Source: Aradus depressus (taxonomy: Eukaryota; Arthropoda; Insecta; Hemiptera; Aradidae). From it: a stretch of 64,000 nucleotides of DNA. The notes under the pieces were generated by a model. That model ran no database searches and was not told the DNA's origin. It saw only the letters and a list, made by a program, of their open reading frames with translations. Below, one piece after another: positions 21,891 to 34,235 of the stretch. Location of the stretch: positions 103,440,115 through 103,504,114 of the forward strand of contig OY759214.1 of assembly GCA_963662175.1 (NCBI GenBank), written 5' to 3'. Numbering within the stretch: position 1 is the stretch's first letter; the number at the start of each line of letters is the position of its first letter. The position numbers and the translations under genes are program-made.

Positions 21891-24800
21891 GGACAATTAG
21901 CCTGTATTAAGTCGGTTTGTGTGGAGGTAGGCTAATGTGGGAGAGTGCTCGACGGAAAATTAGTCTGGAAGTAGTCGGTGTGTGGAGGTTGGCTAATGTG
22001 GGAGAGGGCTCGACGGACAATTAGCCTGGAATAAGTCGGTTTGTGTGGAGGTAGGCTAATGTGGGAGAGGGCTCGACGGACAATTAGCCTGGAATGTCGG
22101 TTTATGTGGAGGTAGGCGAATGTGGGAGAGGGCTCGACGGACAATTAGCCTGGAATGTCGGTTTGTGTGGAGGTAGGCTAATGTGGGAGAGGGCTCGACG
22201 GACAATTAGCCTGGAATAAGTCGGTTTGTGTGGAGGTAGGCTAATGTGGGAGAGGGCTCGACGGACAATTAGCCTGGAATAAGTCGGTTTGTGTGGAGGT
22301 AGGCTAATGTGGGAGAGGGCTCGACGGACAATTAACCTGGAATAAGTCGGTTTGTGTGGAGGTAGGCTAATGTGGGAGAGGGCTCGACGGACAATTAGCC
22401 TGGAATAAGTCGGTTTATGTGGAGGTAGGCGAATGTGGGAGAGGGCTCGACGGACAATTAGCCTGGAATAAGTCGGTTTTTGTGGAGGTAGGCTAATGTG
22501 GGAGAGGGCTCGACGGACAATTAGCCTGGAATAAGTCGGTTTGTGTGGAGGTAGGCTAATGTGGGAGAGGGCTCGACGGACAATTAGCCTGGTATATGTC
22601 GGTTTGTTTGGAGGTAGGCTAATGTGGGAGAGGGCTCGACGGACAATTAGCCTGGAATAAGTCGGTTTGTGTGGAGGTAGGCTAATGTAGGAGAGGGCTC
22701 GACGGACAATTAGCCTGGAATAAGTCGGTTTGTGTGGAGGAAGGCTAATGTGGGAGAGGGCTCGACGGACAATTAGCCTGGAATGAGTCGGTTTGTGTGG
22801 AAGTAGGCTAATGTGGGAGAGGGCTCGACGGACAATTAGCCTGGAATAAGTCGGTTTGTGTGGAGGTAGGCTAATGTGGGAGAGGGCTCGACGGACAATT
22901 AGCCTGGTATATGTCGGTTTGTGTGGAGGTACGCTAATGTGGGAGAGGGCTCGACGGAATATTAGCCTGGAATAAGTCGGTTTATGTGGAGGTAGACGAA
23001 TGTGGGAGAGGGCTCGACGGACAATTAGCCTGGAATAAGTCGGTTTTTGTGGAGGTAGGCTAATGTGGGAGAGTGCTCGACGGAAAATTAGTCTGGAAGT
23101 AGTCGGTTTGTGTGGAGGTAGGCTAATGTGGGAGAGGGCTCGACGGACAATTAGCTTGGTATATGTCGGTTTGTTTGGAGGTAGGCTAATGTGGGAGAGG
23201 GCTCGACGGACAATTAGCCTGGAATAAGTCGGTTTGTGTGGAGGTAGGCTAATGTGGGAGAGGGCTCGACGGACAATTAGCCTGGTATATGTCGGTTTGT
23301 GTGGAGGTACGCTAATGTGGGAGAGGGCTCGACGGACAATTAGCCAGGAATAAGTCGGTTTATGTGGAGGTAGGCGAATGTGGGAGAGGGCTCGACGGAC
23401 AATTAGCCTGGAATAAGTCGGTTTTTGTGGAGGTAGGCTAATGTGGGAGAGGGCTCGACGGACAATTAGCCTGGAATAGGTCGGTTTGTGTGGAGGTAGG
23501 CTAATGTGGGAGAGGGCTCGACGGACAATTAGCCTGGTATATGGCGGTTTGTTTGGAGGTAGGCTAATGTGGGAGAGGGCTCGACGGACAATTAGCCTGG
23601 AAAAAGTCGGTTTGTGTGGAGGTAGGCTAATGTGGGAGAGGGCTCGACGGACAATTATCCTGGAGGTAGTCGGAGGTGTGTAGAGGTAGGTTAATGTAGG
23701 ATAGGGCTCGACGGACAATTAGCCTGGAATAAGTCGGTTTGTGTGGAGGTAGGCTAATGTGGGAGAGGGCTCGACGGACAAGTAGCCTGGAATAAGTCGG
23801 TTTATGTGGAGGTAGGCGAATGTGGGAGAGGGCTCGACGGACAATTAGCCTGGAATAAGTCGGTTTGTGTGGAGGTAGGCTAATGTGGGAGAGGGCTCGA
23901 CGGACAATTAGCCTGGTATATGTCGGTTTGTTTGGAGATAGGCTAATGTGGGAGAGGGCTCGACGGACAATTAGCCTGGAATAAGTCGGTTTGTGTGGAG
24001 GTAGGCTAATGTGGGAGAGGGCTCGACGGACAATTAGCCTGGAATAAGTCGGTTTGTGTGGAGGTAGGCTAATGTGGGAGAGGGCTCGACGGACAATTAG
24101 CCTGGAATAAGTCGGTTTATGTGGAGGTAGGCGAATGTGGGAAAGAGCTCGACGGACAATTAGCCTGGAATAAGTCGGTTTGTGTGGAGGTAGGCTAATG
24201 TGGGAGAGGGCTCGACGGACAATTAGCCTGGAATAAGTCGGTTTGTGTGGAGGTAGGCTAATGTGGGAGAGGGCTCGACGGACAATTAGCCTGGAATAAG
24301 TCGGTTTGTGTAGAGGTAGGCTAATGTGGGAGAGGGCTCGACGGACAATTAGCCTGGTATATGTCGGTTTGTATGGAGGTACGCTAATGTGGGAGAGGGC
24401 CCGACGGAATATTAGCCTGGAATAAGTCGGTTTGTGTGGAGGTAGGCTAATGTGGGATAGGGCTCGACGGACAATTAGCCTGTATTAAGTCGGTTTGTGT
24501 GGAGGTAGGCTAATGTGGGAGAGTGCTCGACGGAAAATTAGTCTGGAAGTAGTCGGTGTGTGGAGGTTGGCTAATGTGGGAGAGGGCTCGACGGACAATT
24601 AACCTGGAATAAGTCGGTTTGTGTGGAGGTAGGCTAATGTGGGAGAGGGCTCGACGGACAATTAGCCTGGAATGTCGGTTTATGTGGAGGTAGGCGAATG
24701 TGGGAGAGGGCTCGACGGACAATTAGCCTGGAATGTCGGTTTGTGTGGAGGTAGGCTAATGTGGGAGAGGGCTCGACGGACAATTAGCCTGGAATAAGTC

Positions 24801-26237
24801 GGTTTGTGTGGAGGTAGGCTAATGTGGGAGAGGGCTCGACGGACAATTAGCCTGGAATAAGTCGGTTTGTGTGGAGGTAGGCTAATGTGGGAGAGGGCTC
24901 GACGGACAATTAACCTGGAATAAGTCGGTTTGTGTGGAGGTAGGCTAATGTGGGAGAGGGCTCGACGGACAATTAGCCTGGAATAAGTCGGTTTATGTGG
25001 AGGTAGGCGAATGTGGGAGAGGGCTCGACGGACAATTAGCCTGGAATAAGTCGGTTTTTGTGGAGGTAGGCTAATGTGGGAGAGGGCTCGACGGACAATT
25101 AGCCTGGAATAAGTCGGTTTGTGTGGAGGTAGGCTAATGTGGGAGAGGGCTCGACGGACAATTAGCCTGGTATATGTCGGTTTGTTTGGAGGTAGGCTAA
25201 TGTGGGAGAGGGCTCGACGGACAATTAGCCTGGAATAAGTCGGTTTGTGTGGAGGTAGGCTAATGTAGGAGAGGGCTCGACGGACAATTAGCCTGGAATA
25301 AGTCGGTTTGTGTGGAGGAAGGCTAATGTGGGAGAGGGCTCGACGGACAATTAGCCTGGAATGAGTCGGTTTGTGTGGAAGTAGGCTAATGTGGGAGAGG
25401 GCTCGACGGACAATTAGCCTGGAATAAGTCGGTTTGTGTGGAGGTAGGCTAATGTGGGAGAGGGCTCGACGGACAATTAGCCTGGTATATGTCGGTTTGT
25501 GTGGAGGTACGCTAATGTGGGAGAGGGCTCGACGGAATATTAGCCTGGAATAAGTCGGTTTATGTGGAGGTAGACGAATGTGGGAGAGGGCTCGACGGAC
25601 AATTAGCCTGGAATAAGTCGGTTTTTGTGGAGGTAGGCTAATGTGGGAGAGTGCTCGACGGAAAATTAGTCTGGAAGTAGTCGGTTTGTGTGGAGGTAGG
25701 CTAATGTGGGAGAAGGCTCGACGGACAATTAGCTTGGTATATGTCGGTTTGTTTGGAGGTAGGCTACTGTGGGAGAGGGCTCGACGGACAATTAGCCTGG
25801 AATAAGTCGGTTTGTGTGGAGGTAGGCTAATGTGGGAGAGGGCTCGACGGACAATTAGCCTGGTATATGTCGGTTTGTGTGGAGGTACGCTAATGTGGGA
25901 GAGGGCTCGACGGACAATTAGCCTGGAATAAGTCGGTTTATGTGGAGGTAGGCGAATGTGGGAGAGGGCTCGACGGACAATTAGCCTGGAATAAGTCGGT
26001 TTTTGTGGAGGTAGGCTAATGTGGGAGAGGGCTCGACGGACAATTAGCCTGGAATAGGTCGGTTTGTGTGGAGGTAGGCTAATGTGGGAGAGGGCTCGAC
26101 GGACAATTAGCCTGGTATATGGCGGTTTGTTTGGAGGTAGGCTAATGTGGGAGAGGGCTCGACGGACAATTAGCCTGGAAAAAGTCGGTTTGTGTGGAGG
26201 TAGGCTAATGTGGGAGAGGGCTCGACGGACAATTAGC
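21082..26237. repeat. Higher-order repeat: two copies of a 2578-bp block
   Basis: The block 21082-23659 is repeated at 23660-26237 with an offset of 2578 bp, supported by landmarks at 21932/24510 and 23486/26064. The length is not a multiple of 63 because several units carry the 2-bp deletion that turns gaataagtcgg into gaatgtcgg. Confidence 0.85.
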
Positions 26238-28823
26238 CTGGAATAAGTCGGTTTGTGTGGAGGTAGGCTAATGTGGGAGAGGGCTCGACGGACAATTAGC
26301 CTGGAATAAGTCGGTTTGTGTGGAGGTAGGCTAATGTGGGAGAGGGCTCGACGGACAATTAGCCTGGAATAAGTCGGTTTATGTGGAGGTAGGCGAATGT
26401 GGGAAAGAGCTCGACGGACAATTAGCCTGGAATAAGTCGGTTTGTGTGGAGGTAAGCTAATGTGGGAGAGGGCTCGACGGACAATTAGCCTGGAATAAGT
26501 CGGTTTGTGTGGAGGTAGGCTAATGTGGGAGAGGGCTCGACGGACAATTAGCCTGGAATAAGTCGCTTTGTGTAGAGGTAGGCTAATGTGGGAGAGGGCT
26601 CGACGGACAATTAGCCTGGTATATGTCGGTTTGTGTGGAGGTACGCTAATGTGGGAGAGGGCCCGACGGAATATTAGCCTGGAATAAGTCGGTTTGTGTG
26701 GAGGTAGGCTAATGTGGGATAGGGCTCGACGGACAATTAACCTGTATTAAGTCGGTTTGTGTGAAGGTAGGCTAATGTGGGAGAGTGCTCGACGGAAAAT
26801 TAGTCTGGAAGTAGTCGGTGTGTGGAGGTTGGCTAATGTGGGAGAGGGCTCGACGGACAATTAGCCTGGAATAAGTCGGTTTGTGTGGAGGTAGGCTAAT
26901 GTGGGAGAGGGCTCGACGGACAATTAGCCTGGAATAAGTCGGTTTGTGTGGAGGTAGGCTAATGTGGGAGAGGGCTCGACGGACAATTAGCCTGGAATAA
27001 GTCGGTTTGTGTGGAGGTAGGCTAATGTGGGAGAGGGCTCGACGGACAATTAACCTGGAATAAGTCGGTTTGTGTGGAGGTAGGCTAATGTGGGAGAGGG
27101 CTCGACGGACAATTAGCCTGGAATAAGTCGGTTTATGTGGAGGTAGACGAATGTGTGAGAGGGCTCGACGGACAATTAGCCTGGAATAAGTCGGTTTTTG
27201 TGGAGGTAGGCTAATGTGGGAGAGGGCTCGACGGACAATTAGCCTGGAATAAGTCGGTTTGTGTGGAGGTAGGCTCATGTGGGAGAGGGCTCGACGGACA
27301 ATTAGCTTGGTATATGTCGGTTTGTTTGGAGGTAGGCTAATGTGGGAGAGGGCTCGACGGACAATTAGCCTGGAATAAGTCGGTTTGTGTGGAGGTAGGC
27401 TAATGTGGGAGAGGGCTCGACGGACAATTAGCCTGGAATAAGTCGGTTTGTGTGGAGGTAGGCTAATGTGGGAGAGGGCTCGACGGACAATTAGCCTGGA
27501 ATAAGTCGGTTTATGTGGAGGTAGGCGAATGTGGGAAAGGGCTCGACGGACAATTAGCCTGGAATAAGTCGGTTTGTGTGGAGGTAGGCTAATGTGGGAG
27601 AGGGCTCGACGGACAATTAGCCTGGAATAAGTCGGTTTGTGTGGAGGTAGGCTAATGTGGGAGAGGGCTCGACGGACAATTAGCCTGGAATAAGTCGGTT
27701 TGTGTAGAGGTAGGCTAATGTGGGAGAGGGCTCGACGGACAATTAGCCTGGTATATGTCGGTTTGTGTGGAGGTACGCTAATGTGGGAGAGGGCTCGACG
27801 GAATATTAGCCTGGAATAAGTCGGTTTGTGTGGAGGTAGGCTAATGTGGGATAGGGCTCGACGGACAATTAGCCTGTATTGTCGGTTTGTGTGGAGGTAG
27901 GCTAATGTGGGAGAGTGCTCGACGGAAAATTAGTCTGGGAGTAGTCGGTGTGTGGAGGTTGGCTAATGTGGGAGAGGGCTCGACGGACAATTAGCCTGGA
28001 ATAAGTCGGTTTGTGTGGAGGTAGGCTAATGTGGGAGAGGGCTCGACGGACAATTAGCCTGGAATGTCGGTTTGTGTGGAGGTACGCTAATGTGGGAGAG
28101 GGCCCGACGGAATATTAGCCTGGAATAAGTCGGTTTGTGTGGAGGTAGGCTAATGTGGGATAGGGCTCGACGGACAATTAGCCTGTATTAAGTCGGTTTG
28201 TGTGGAGGTAGGCTAATGTGGGAGAGTGCTCGACGGAAAATTAGTCTGGAAGTAGTCGGTGTGTGGAGGTTGGCTAATGTGGGAGAGGGCTCGACGGACA
28301 ATTAGCCTGGAATAAGTCGGTTTGTGTGGAGGTAGGCTAATGTGGGAGAGGGCTCGACGGACAATTAGCCTGGAATAAGTCGGTTTATGTGGAGGTGGGC
28401 GAATGTGGGAGAGGGCTCGACGGACAATTAGCCTGGAATGTCGGTTTGTGTGGAGGTAGGCTAATGTGGGAGAGGGCTCGACGGACAATTAGCCTGGAAT
28501 AAGTCGGTTTGTGTGGAGGTAGACTAATGTGGGAGAGGGCTCGACGGACAATTAGCCTGGAATGTCGGTTTGTGTGGAGGTAGGCTAATGTGGGATAGGG
28601 CTCGACGGACAAATAGCCTGGAATAAGTCGGTTTGTGTGGAGGTAGGCTAATGTGGGAGAGTGCTCGACGGAAAATTAGTCTGGAAGTAGTCGGTGTGTG
28701 GAGGTTGGCTAATGTGGGAGAGGGCTCGACGAACAATTAGCCTGGAATAAGTCGGTTTGTGTGGAGGTAGGCTAATGTGGGAGAGGGCTCGACGGACAAT
28801 TAGCCTGGAATGTCGGTTTATGT

Positions 28824-29626
28824 TGTGATAAAAACTTGTTTGCTACCACATTTCCTGTAGAAATTTGATCTCTTTTGTTTATTTAAATTTTGATTTCTAC
28901 AGTAGTTTGCCGAAAATTGCCCTAAAAAAATATTATCAATAATTTAAGACGTGCAATTTTTTAAGAAAGTACACGTATACAACGAAAAAAATTCAATTAA
29001 ACAAACTTTACACTTGGATTCACAAAGAGATACCAATTTTTAATAATTTTAAATAATATTAATTTCTAATCCAAAGGTTTTTCAAATGATACTACTGGGA
29101 CAACAGGGAAGATGAATAGAATAGAATTTGAAGAGGACAAATAATTGGGTTATTATCTATATTTACATATTTAAATTTAAAAAAAACTTATTTGAACAAA
29201 CAAAACAAAAATTTACAATGGCACAAAAACATTAAATTAATACTTAAAAAACTATTTCTTTTTTTTTTTTTTGGGCATATTGAAAAATATATATTAATAA
29301 TTGTACCTTCTCGACGCCTCTACCACAAAAACCAGACCCCGTCAACTCTTCACACTTTAATTCCACCCCAGTCAACTTTCATCTAATTGTTCAACTTCAT
29401 TTTTATTTAAAACATATCAAAACCACATGCACCGTTTTAGAGCTAGCTCACGACTCCATTACATTTAACACTATTTCACAGCTGTTTTTTATATGTTTTC
29501 TTGTTTTGTTTTCTTAAACACCTTGATATATATCTAATATATATATGATATTAGATTATAATAAAAAAAATTACCTCTTTTCATTAAAATATTCATAAAA
29601 AAAAATGTTCCGTAGTGTACATCACA
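28824..29626 (-). repeat. LTR-2 left LTR (3' LTR in element sense)
   Basis: It matches 33180-33981 with only scattered differences (for example poly-T length, a short change near 29283-29300, and a few bases near 29455-29475). The high identity of the two LTRs indicates a recent insertion. Short ORFs in it, such as 29192-29386, have counterparts in the other LTR and are not genes. Confidence 0.93.
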
Positions 29627-31769
29627 TTTGCCTTTTCCTTCTTTTTAAAAAAAAATGTTTGTTCACAAAATTTTTTTTTTTTTTTTTAAGTTCTTTCAGA
29701 TTTAATTTCTTCCAATACACAGGTTGATTTAGCTTCTTCCTCGAATCCACATGATAAGCTTCCTCCTTCAATACACAGATGGATTAACGTCTTCCTCCAA
29801 TACACAGGTAGGCTCCTCCTCGAACGCACATGTTGGCTGGCTCCTTGGTGTCTTCAACTCATTGATCAACGATGTATCGAAGTCTCTCTCTCACTTACAC
29901 TCACTGATTTATTTTTATTTTTTTTTATATGCCCAATTCGACGCTCTTTTTATACATATATGCCCATTTTTTATTTTTTTATAACTATTTACAATTATTA
30001 AACTTATATATATACGTACCTAATTTCTAATAAACAAAAACAAATATTAATCTAAAAAAATTACAATTAATCCTTAACCTAAAGAAAATGTTAACTTAAA
30101 TTTATAAAAATTGGAACTAATTGAACATAAAAAAAATATAATACTAAATTTTTACATATTTACAGGATCAGTCATAGTCATGAAATCAAGTTTGGAAATA
30201 ATCAAGTTGGATGCAGATTTAAGAAATTGCCAATTATTTTACTTTCCGCCTTTACCATCAATATAACATTTGTATGTATTCAAAATAATTATATAAAAAG
30301 ATTGTATATAAAAAAATTTACTTGAAATAAAATATAAATAAATCCTTCGGTTTTACTTCATCACACTTCCAAAATATTACTTAACAATCAAAATTAGGCC
30401 TCACGCCGGGTAATAAGGAATACAAATTTAATTTATTTAATATATATAGTACTTGTCTTTTGAGGTATTAAATTCTTTGAGACGTCCTTCATACTTCCTA
30501 ACTAAAAAAAAATGTATCTCACATATATTTTTACTTCAACTTCCTTCTCTACTAATAACTCCCTAATAATAATAACTTCATCGTTGACGCAGCAAAAATA
30601 CGGTTCCTCATATCTCAGGTAGGCAACCAACACTACATCATAAATCTCCTATATATCGCTAGTTCTTTCTAGTCGACATACAAAAATCATCTTCCACGCA
30701 GAAAAAAAATATATATCTCCAATATATCGCTAGTTCTTTCTAGTCGACACACAAAAAAATCATCTCCCACAGATCAAAAAAAAATATAAATCTCCAATTA
30801 ATCACTAGCTCTTACTAGGATTAAAAAAAAATAATTTCTCCCAAAACAAATCTATATAATCCCGACGTCTAAAAGAATTTCATCAGCAATTAATTCAAAA
30901 CTTCTCTAATTAATATTACCCTTTGTTTGTTCCTATTCCTAAAGTTATATAATTTGCTCCTACAACTCTTCCCATTCTCATCTACTCTCTCTATTAAACA
31001 AATTTACGTAGAAAAAACATGTTACTCAAATAATAAATGAACTTGCCCAAATAATAGAATTTATAATAACAAAAACTTAATAACCTATGCATACATACAA
31101 TTTATATAATATATTATTCTTCCAAGGCTTCTATACAGTTTCGTTCGTCTTTCTAATTTATAATATTATTATGATTTAGTCACGTCCGGTATCCTAGCTG
31201 AACAGTTCCGAAACAGAAAATCTGTCCCCTTGACTCGGCCTCAGGAAGTTCGTCATGTCTCCAAAGAGATCTAGGCATCTCTCAGCCTGCTGATTTTATC
31301 TTTCTAACATTTGTAATAAAAAATATAATAAAAAAAATCTATCTTCTTCCATATTATGTTCGTTCAAAATCAATCAGTTATATGTATATGTTTTAATTTT
31401 CAATAATCATTATTAATAAGTAACTTCTAAATAAAAAACTTTCACATATTAAATTTGGGTGACTATTCCTTAAATATAATTCTCAGATAATTTTATACTG
31501 ATCCTAACATATAATCTAATCCTAAAAAAAATATAATTCCGAATTACTTTAAACACAGAACTATACCAAAATTCATCCATACTCTTCATATACCAAAATT
31601 CTCTCATCCAAAAAATAAATTTATCATCCATACTATTATATTAGTCCATGGTCACTTCGTCATATTTTAAATTAATCCTAATTCTGTCATGTTAGTCTGT
31701 CAGTCATTTCCTCAAACTCATCCGAGTTGCAAAAAAACATAGGTTCACTATAAAAAGTGGCTAATGCAA
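29627..31769. other. LTR-2 internal non-coding region
   Basis: AT-rich sequence without usable ORFs. It holds short direct repeats: caatacacag three times at about 29715-29810, and a block of about 65 bp with atatatcgctagttctttctag repeated about three times at 30640-30840. The part at about 30555-31020 is homologous, in inverted orientation, to 48785-49092. The left edge carries the polypurine tract on the minus strand (about 29627-29650). No reverse transcriptase or integrase remnant is recognised. Confidence 0.65.
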
Positions 31770-32921
31770 TTATATTGCAAAGCCCAAATTTAATTTTATC
31801 TTTTTCCGGATGCCCCGGCGAATTATGTCTTTAAAAATCCCCTCCCCCTTCTCTAAATATTTGTTCAGTGTTAATTTTGTCCTTAATACCTGTTTGAATT
31901 CTCTTACTCCTTTTTTAAAATTGTTCTTATGTCTTTTATTAACCTCCTTTCTGTTTCCAGTTTGTCTGTAAGTTTTAACTATATTTTCTTTAAAATTAAA
32001 ATTTGTCTTTTGTTTGTTGTCCTCAGTCTGTTCGTTTGTTTTGTCTAATAACATCCAAATGTTCCTTTCACTCTGTCCATCCACATCAACATTCATCCTA
32101 TTTTCTTGAATTTCACTTAATACTAATTTTTCTACATTTTGACTCTCTTCCTCCACCTCTTTCTCTAAAATTTGGGTCTGTTCCTCCCCACTGTTATTCT
32201 CTGTTCCTTCTACCTCATCAACTTGTGACTGACTGTCAATAATAAGAACCTCTTTTTCTACTTCAGAATTCCCTTCATCCAACTTGTTAATTTTTTGAAT
32301 AAAGTGCTTTTCTAAGTTTTCTCCTGCTTTATCTATTCGATTTCCTAAACATTGTTTATCTTTCTGCAAATTCTCTATCTGGTCCTTCAAATTGTCCATA
32401 TTTTTATTTAATTTAACTTCTAAATTTTTAATGTCACCCCTTAAGTTTGTCTCTAATTTTCCTAATTTGTCCCCCATTTCCCTTTTTAAATTTGTCTCTA
32501 AATTTCCTAATTTATTACTTTGCTCTTCCATTTTTTGATTTATATCCCCCATTTCCCTTTTTAAATTTGTCTCTAAATTTCCTAATTTATTACTTTGCTC
32601 TTCCATTTTTTGATTCATATCCCCCCTTAAATTTCCCATATCCCCCCTTAAATTTCCCATATCCCCCCTTAAATTTCCCATATCCCCAGTTAACTTTGTC
32701 AACACAACACGGAGCCATTCCATATCAGGAGCAGCAATGCCCTCTTTTTCTTTATCTTTATTTACCCCCTCCCCTTGCGACTCCTCACCTGTACCCTGCA
32801 TGGACTCCATTGCGGCTGGAGTTTCCCTTTCTCTATCTTCCGATAACTCCATATCGGATCTCGACCCTTCCTCTCTACTTTCCTCCTCCAATCTCTTGGC
32901 CTCTCCTCTGGTAATTGGCAT
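31770..32921 (-). CDS. Gag-like coiled-coil protein of LTR-2
   Basis: This 383-residue ORF starts about 258 bp inside the right LTR, the usual gag position. Residues 1-65 are charged, Glu/Arg-rich. Residues about 80-215 are a long coiled coil that contains three tandem GDMGNLR heptads and two copies of an approximately 23-residue block (QKMEEQSNKLGNLETNLKRE). Residues about 220-290 are acidic. The last 90 residues are basic. No CCHC knuckle and no protease motif are present. The layout parallels the LTR-1 protein but I see no obvious sequence identity. A particle- or RNA-binding role is inferred from position only. The internal heptad duplications suggest replication slippage within the coding region. 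Confidence 0.65.
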   Translation of the reverse strand: MPITRGEAKRLEEESREEGSRSDMELSEDRERETPAAMESMQGTGEESQGEGVNKDKEKEGIAAPDMEWLRVVLTKLTGDMGNLRGDMGNLRGDMGNLRGDMNQKMEEQSNKLGNLETNLKREMGDINQKMEEQSNKLGNLETNLKREMGDKLGKLETNLRGDIKNLEVKLNKNMDNLKDQIENLQKDKQCLGNRIDKAGENLEKHFIQKINKLDEGNSEVEKEVLIIDSQSQVDEVEGTENNSGEEQTQILEKEVEEESQNVEKLVLSEIQENRMNVDVDGQSERNIWMLLDKTNEQTEDNKQKTNFNFKENIVKTYRQTGNRKEVNKRHKNNFKKGVREFKQVLRTKLTLNKYLEKGEGIFKDIIRRGIRKKIKLNLGFAI

Positions 32922-33179
32922 TTTCTTACTTTATTAAATATATAATTACTAAACAAAAACAATGTTATATAAAATAGTAACCTTCTTTTGAAGTTGGCAA
33001 AAAAAAATTATTTCTCAAAATTAAATGTAACCCTTATTTGTCTCTATTCTATCCTTTTCATCTTTTTCAACCTATTTCCCTTACTTTAATTAATATAAAA
33101 AAATTCTCCCATCAAGGTTTTGCCAAAATATGATGGGGCTTTGTGGCGAAAATCGTCCACACAAGGGATATGCCAAAAA
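32922..33179 (-). promoter_or_regulatory. LTR-2 leader with a primer-site-like sequence
   Basis: In element sense, TTTTTGGCATATCCC follows the LTR immediately, a plausible primer-binding site starting with TGG. A second similar block (ttttgccaaaatatgatgg, plus strand, about 33117-33135) lies about 50 bp further in, so the LTR edge is partly duplicated, as in LTR-1. Otherwise AT-rich. Confidence 0.5.
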
Positions 33180-33981
33180 TGTGATAATAACTTGTTTGCT
33201 ACCACATTTCCTGTAGAAATTTGATCTCTTTTGTTTATTTAAATTTTGATTTCTACAGTAGTTTGCCGAAAATTGCCCTAAAAAAATATTATCAATAATT
33301 TAAGACGTGCAATTTTTTAAGAAAGTACACGTATACAACGAAAAAAATTCAATTAAACAAACTTTACACTTGGATTCACAAAGAGATACCAATTTTTAAT
33401 AATTTTAAATAATATTAATTTCTAATCCAAAGGTTTTTCAAATGATACTACTGGGACAACAGGGAAGATGAATAGAATAGAATTTGAAGAGGACAAATAA
33501 TTGGGTTATTATCTATATTTACATATTTAAATTTAAAAAAAACTTATTTGAACAAACAAAACAAAAATTTACAATGGCACAAAAACATTAAATTAATACT
33601 TAAAAAACTATTTTTTTTTTTTTTTTTTTGGGCATATTGAAAATAGATATTATTAATTGTACCTTCTCGACGCCTCTACCACAAAAACCAGACCCCGTCA
33701 ACTCTTCACACTTTAATTCCACCCCAGTCAACTTTCATCTAATTGTTCAACTTCATTTTTATTTAAAACATATCAAAACCACATGCACCGTTTTAGAGCT
33801 AGCTCACGACTCCATTCCACTCAACCCTATTTCACAGCTGTTTTTTATATGTTTTCTTGTTTTGTTTTCTTAAACACCTTGATATATATCTAATATATAT
33901 ATGATATTAGATTATAATAAAAAAAATTACCTCTTTTCATTAAAATATTCATAAAAAAAATGTTCCGTAGTGTACATCACA
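33180..33981 (-). repeat. LTR-2 right LTR (5' LTR in element sense)
   Basis: 802 bp, starting TGTGATAATAAC and ending GTACATCACA, and near-identical to 28824-29626. It is followed directly by the duplicated ATGT and the resumed satellite. Confidence 0.93.
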
Positions 33982-34235
33982 ATGTGGAGGTAGGCGAATG
34001 TGGGAGAGGGCTCGACGGACAATTAGCCTGGAATAAGTCGGTTTGTGTGGAGGAAGGCTAATGTGGGAGAGGGCTCGACGGAATATTAGCCTGGAATAAG
34101 TGTGTTTGTGTGGAGGTAGGCTAATGTGGGATAGGGCTCGACGGACAAATAGCCTGGAATAAGTCGGTTTGTGTGGAGGTAGGCTAATGTGGGAGAGTGC
34201 TCGACGGACAATTAGCCTGGAATAAGTCGGTTTAT

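Larger units (their letters stand above)
14722..28823. repeat. 63-bp satellite array, left block (about 224 units)
   Basis: A 63-bp unit (gaataagtcggtttgtgtgg, then aggtaggctaatgtgggaga, then gggctcgacggacaattagc, then ctg) repeats without interruption. Unit composition is 25 G, 8 C, 15 A and 15 T, so the plus strand is strongly G-rich over C. Variants recur in fixed order (tatatgtcgg, ggaatattagc, a 2-bp-shorter gaatgtcgg, and a gaggtagtcggaggtgtg type), forming higher-order repeats. Because 63 = 21 codons, stop-free frames arise on both strands (for example 22102-23718 minus, 538 codons, repeating LIVRRALSHISLPPHKPTYSR). I see no sign that these are genes: variants and 2-bp deletions break the frame freely and no non-repetitive coding flank exists. 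Confidence 0.97.
28824..33981 (-). mobile_element. LTR-2: gag-only LTR retroelement inserted in the satellite
   Basis: This complete element of 5158 bp has LTRs at 28824-29626 (803 bp) and 33180-33981 (802 bp), both with TGTGAT/ATCACA ends. It is flanked by a 4-bp target-site duplication ATGT (28820-28823 and 33982-33985). Removing the element and one ATGT restores a normal satellite unit. A purine-rich tract (minus strand, AAAAAGAAGGAAAAGG) borders the left LTR, and a TTTTGGCATATCCC primer-site-like sequence borders the right LTR. These agree with the minus-strand gag-like ORF on orientation. No pol is visible, so it is non-autonomous. Confidence 0.93.

Noticed and set aside
22102..23718. 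Minus-strand ORF of 538 codons and more than 30 similar ones in 14.7-44.7 kb
   Set aside because: They are translations of the 63-bp satellite; the period is a multiple of 3, so open frames are automatic. No unique coding sequence or start context accompanies them.
32003..32914. Plus-strand ORFs (79 and 155 codons)
   Set aside because: They are antisense shadows of the LTR-2 gag-like ORF; the Phe/Pro/Leu-rich repeats mirror the coiled coil.
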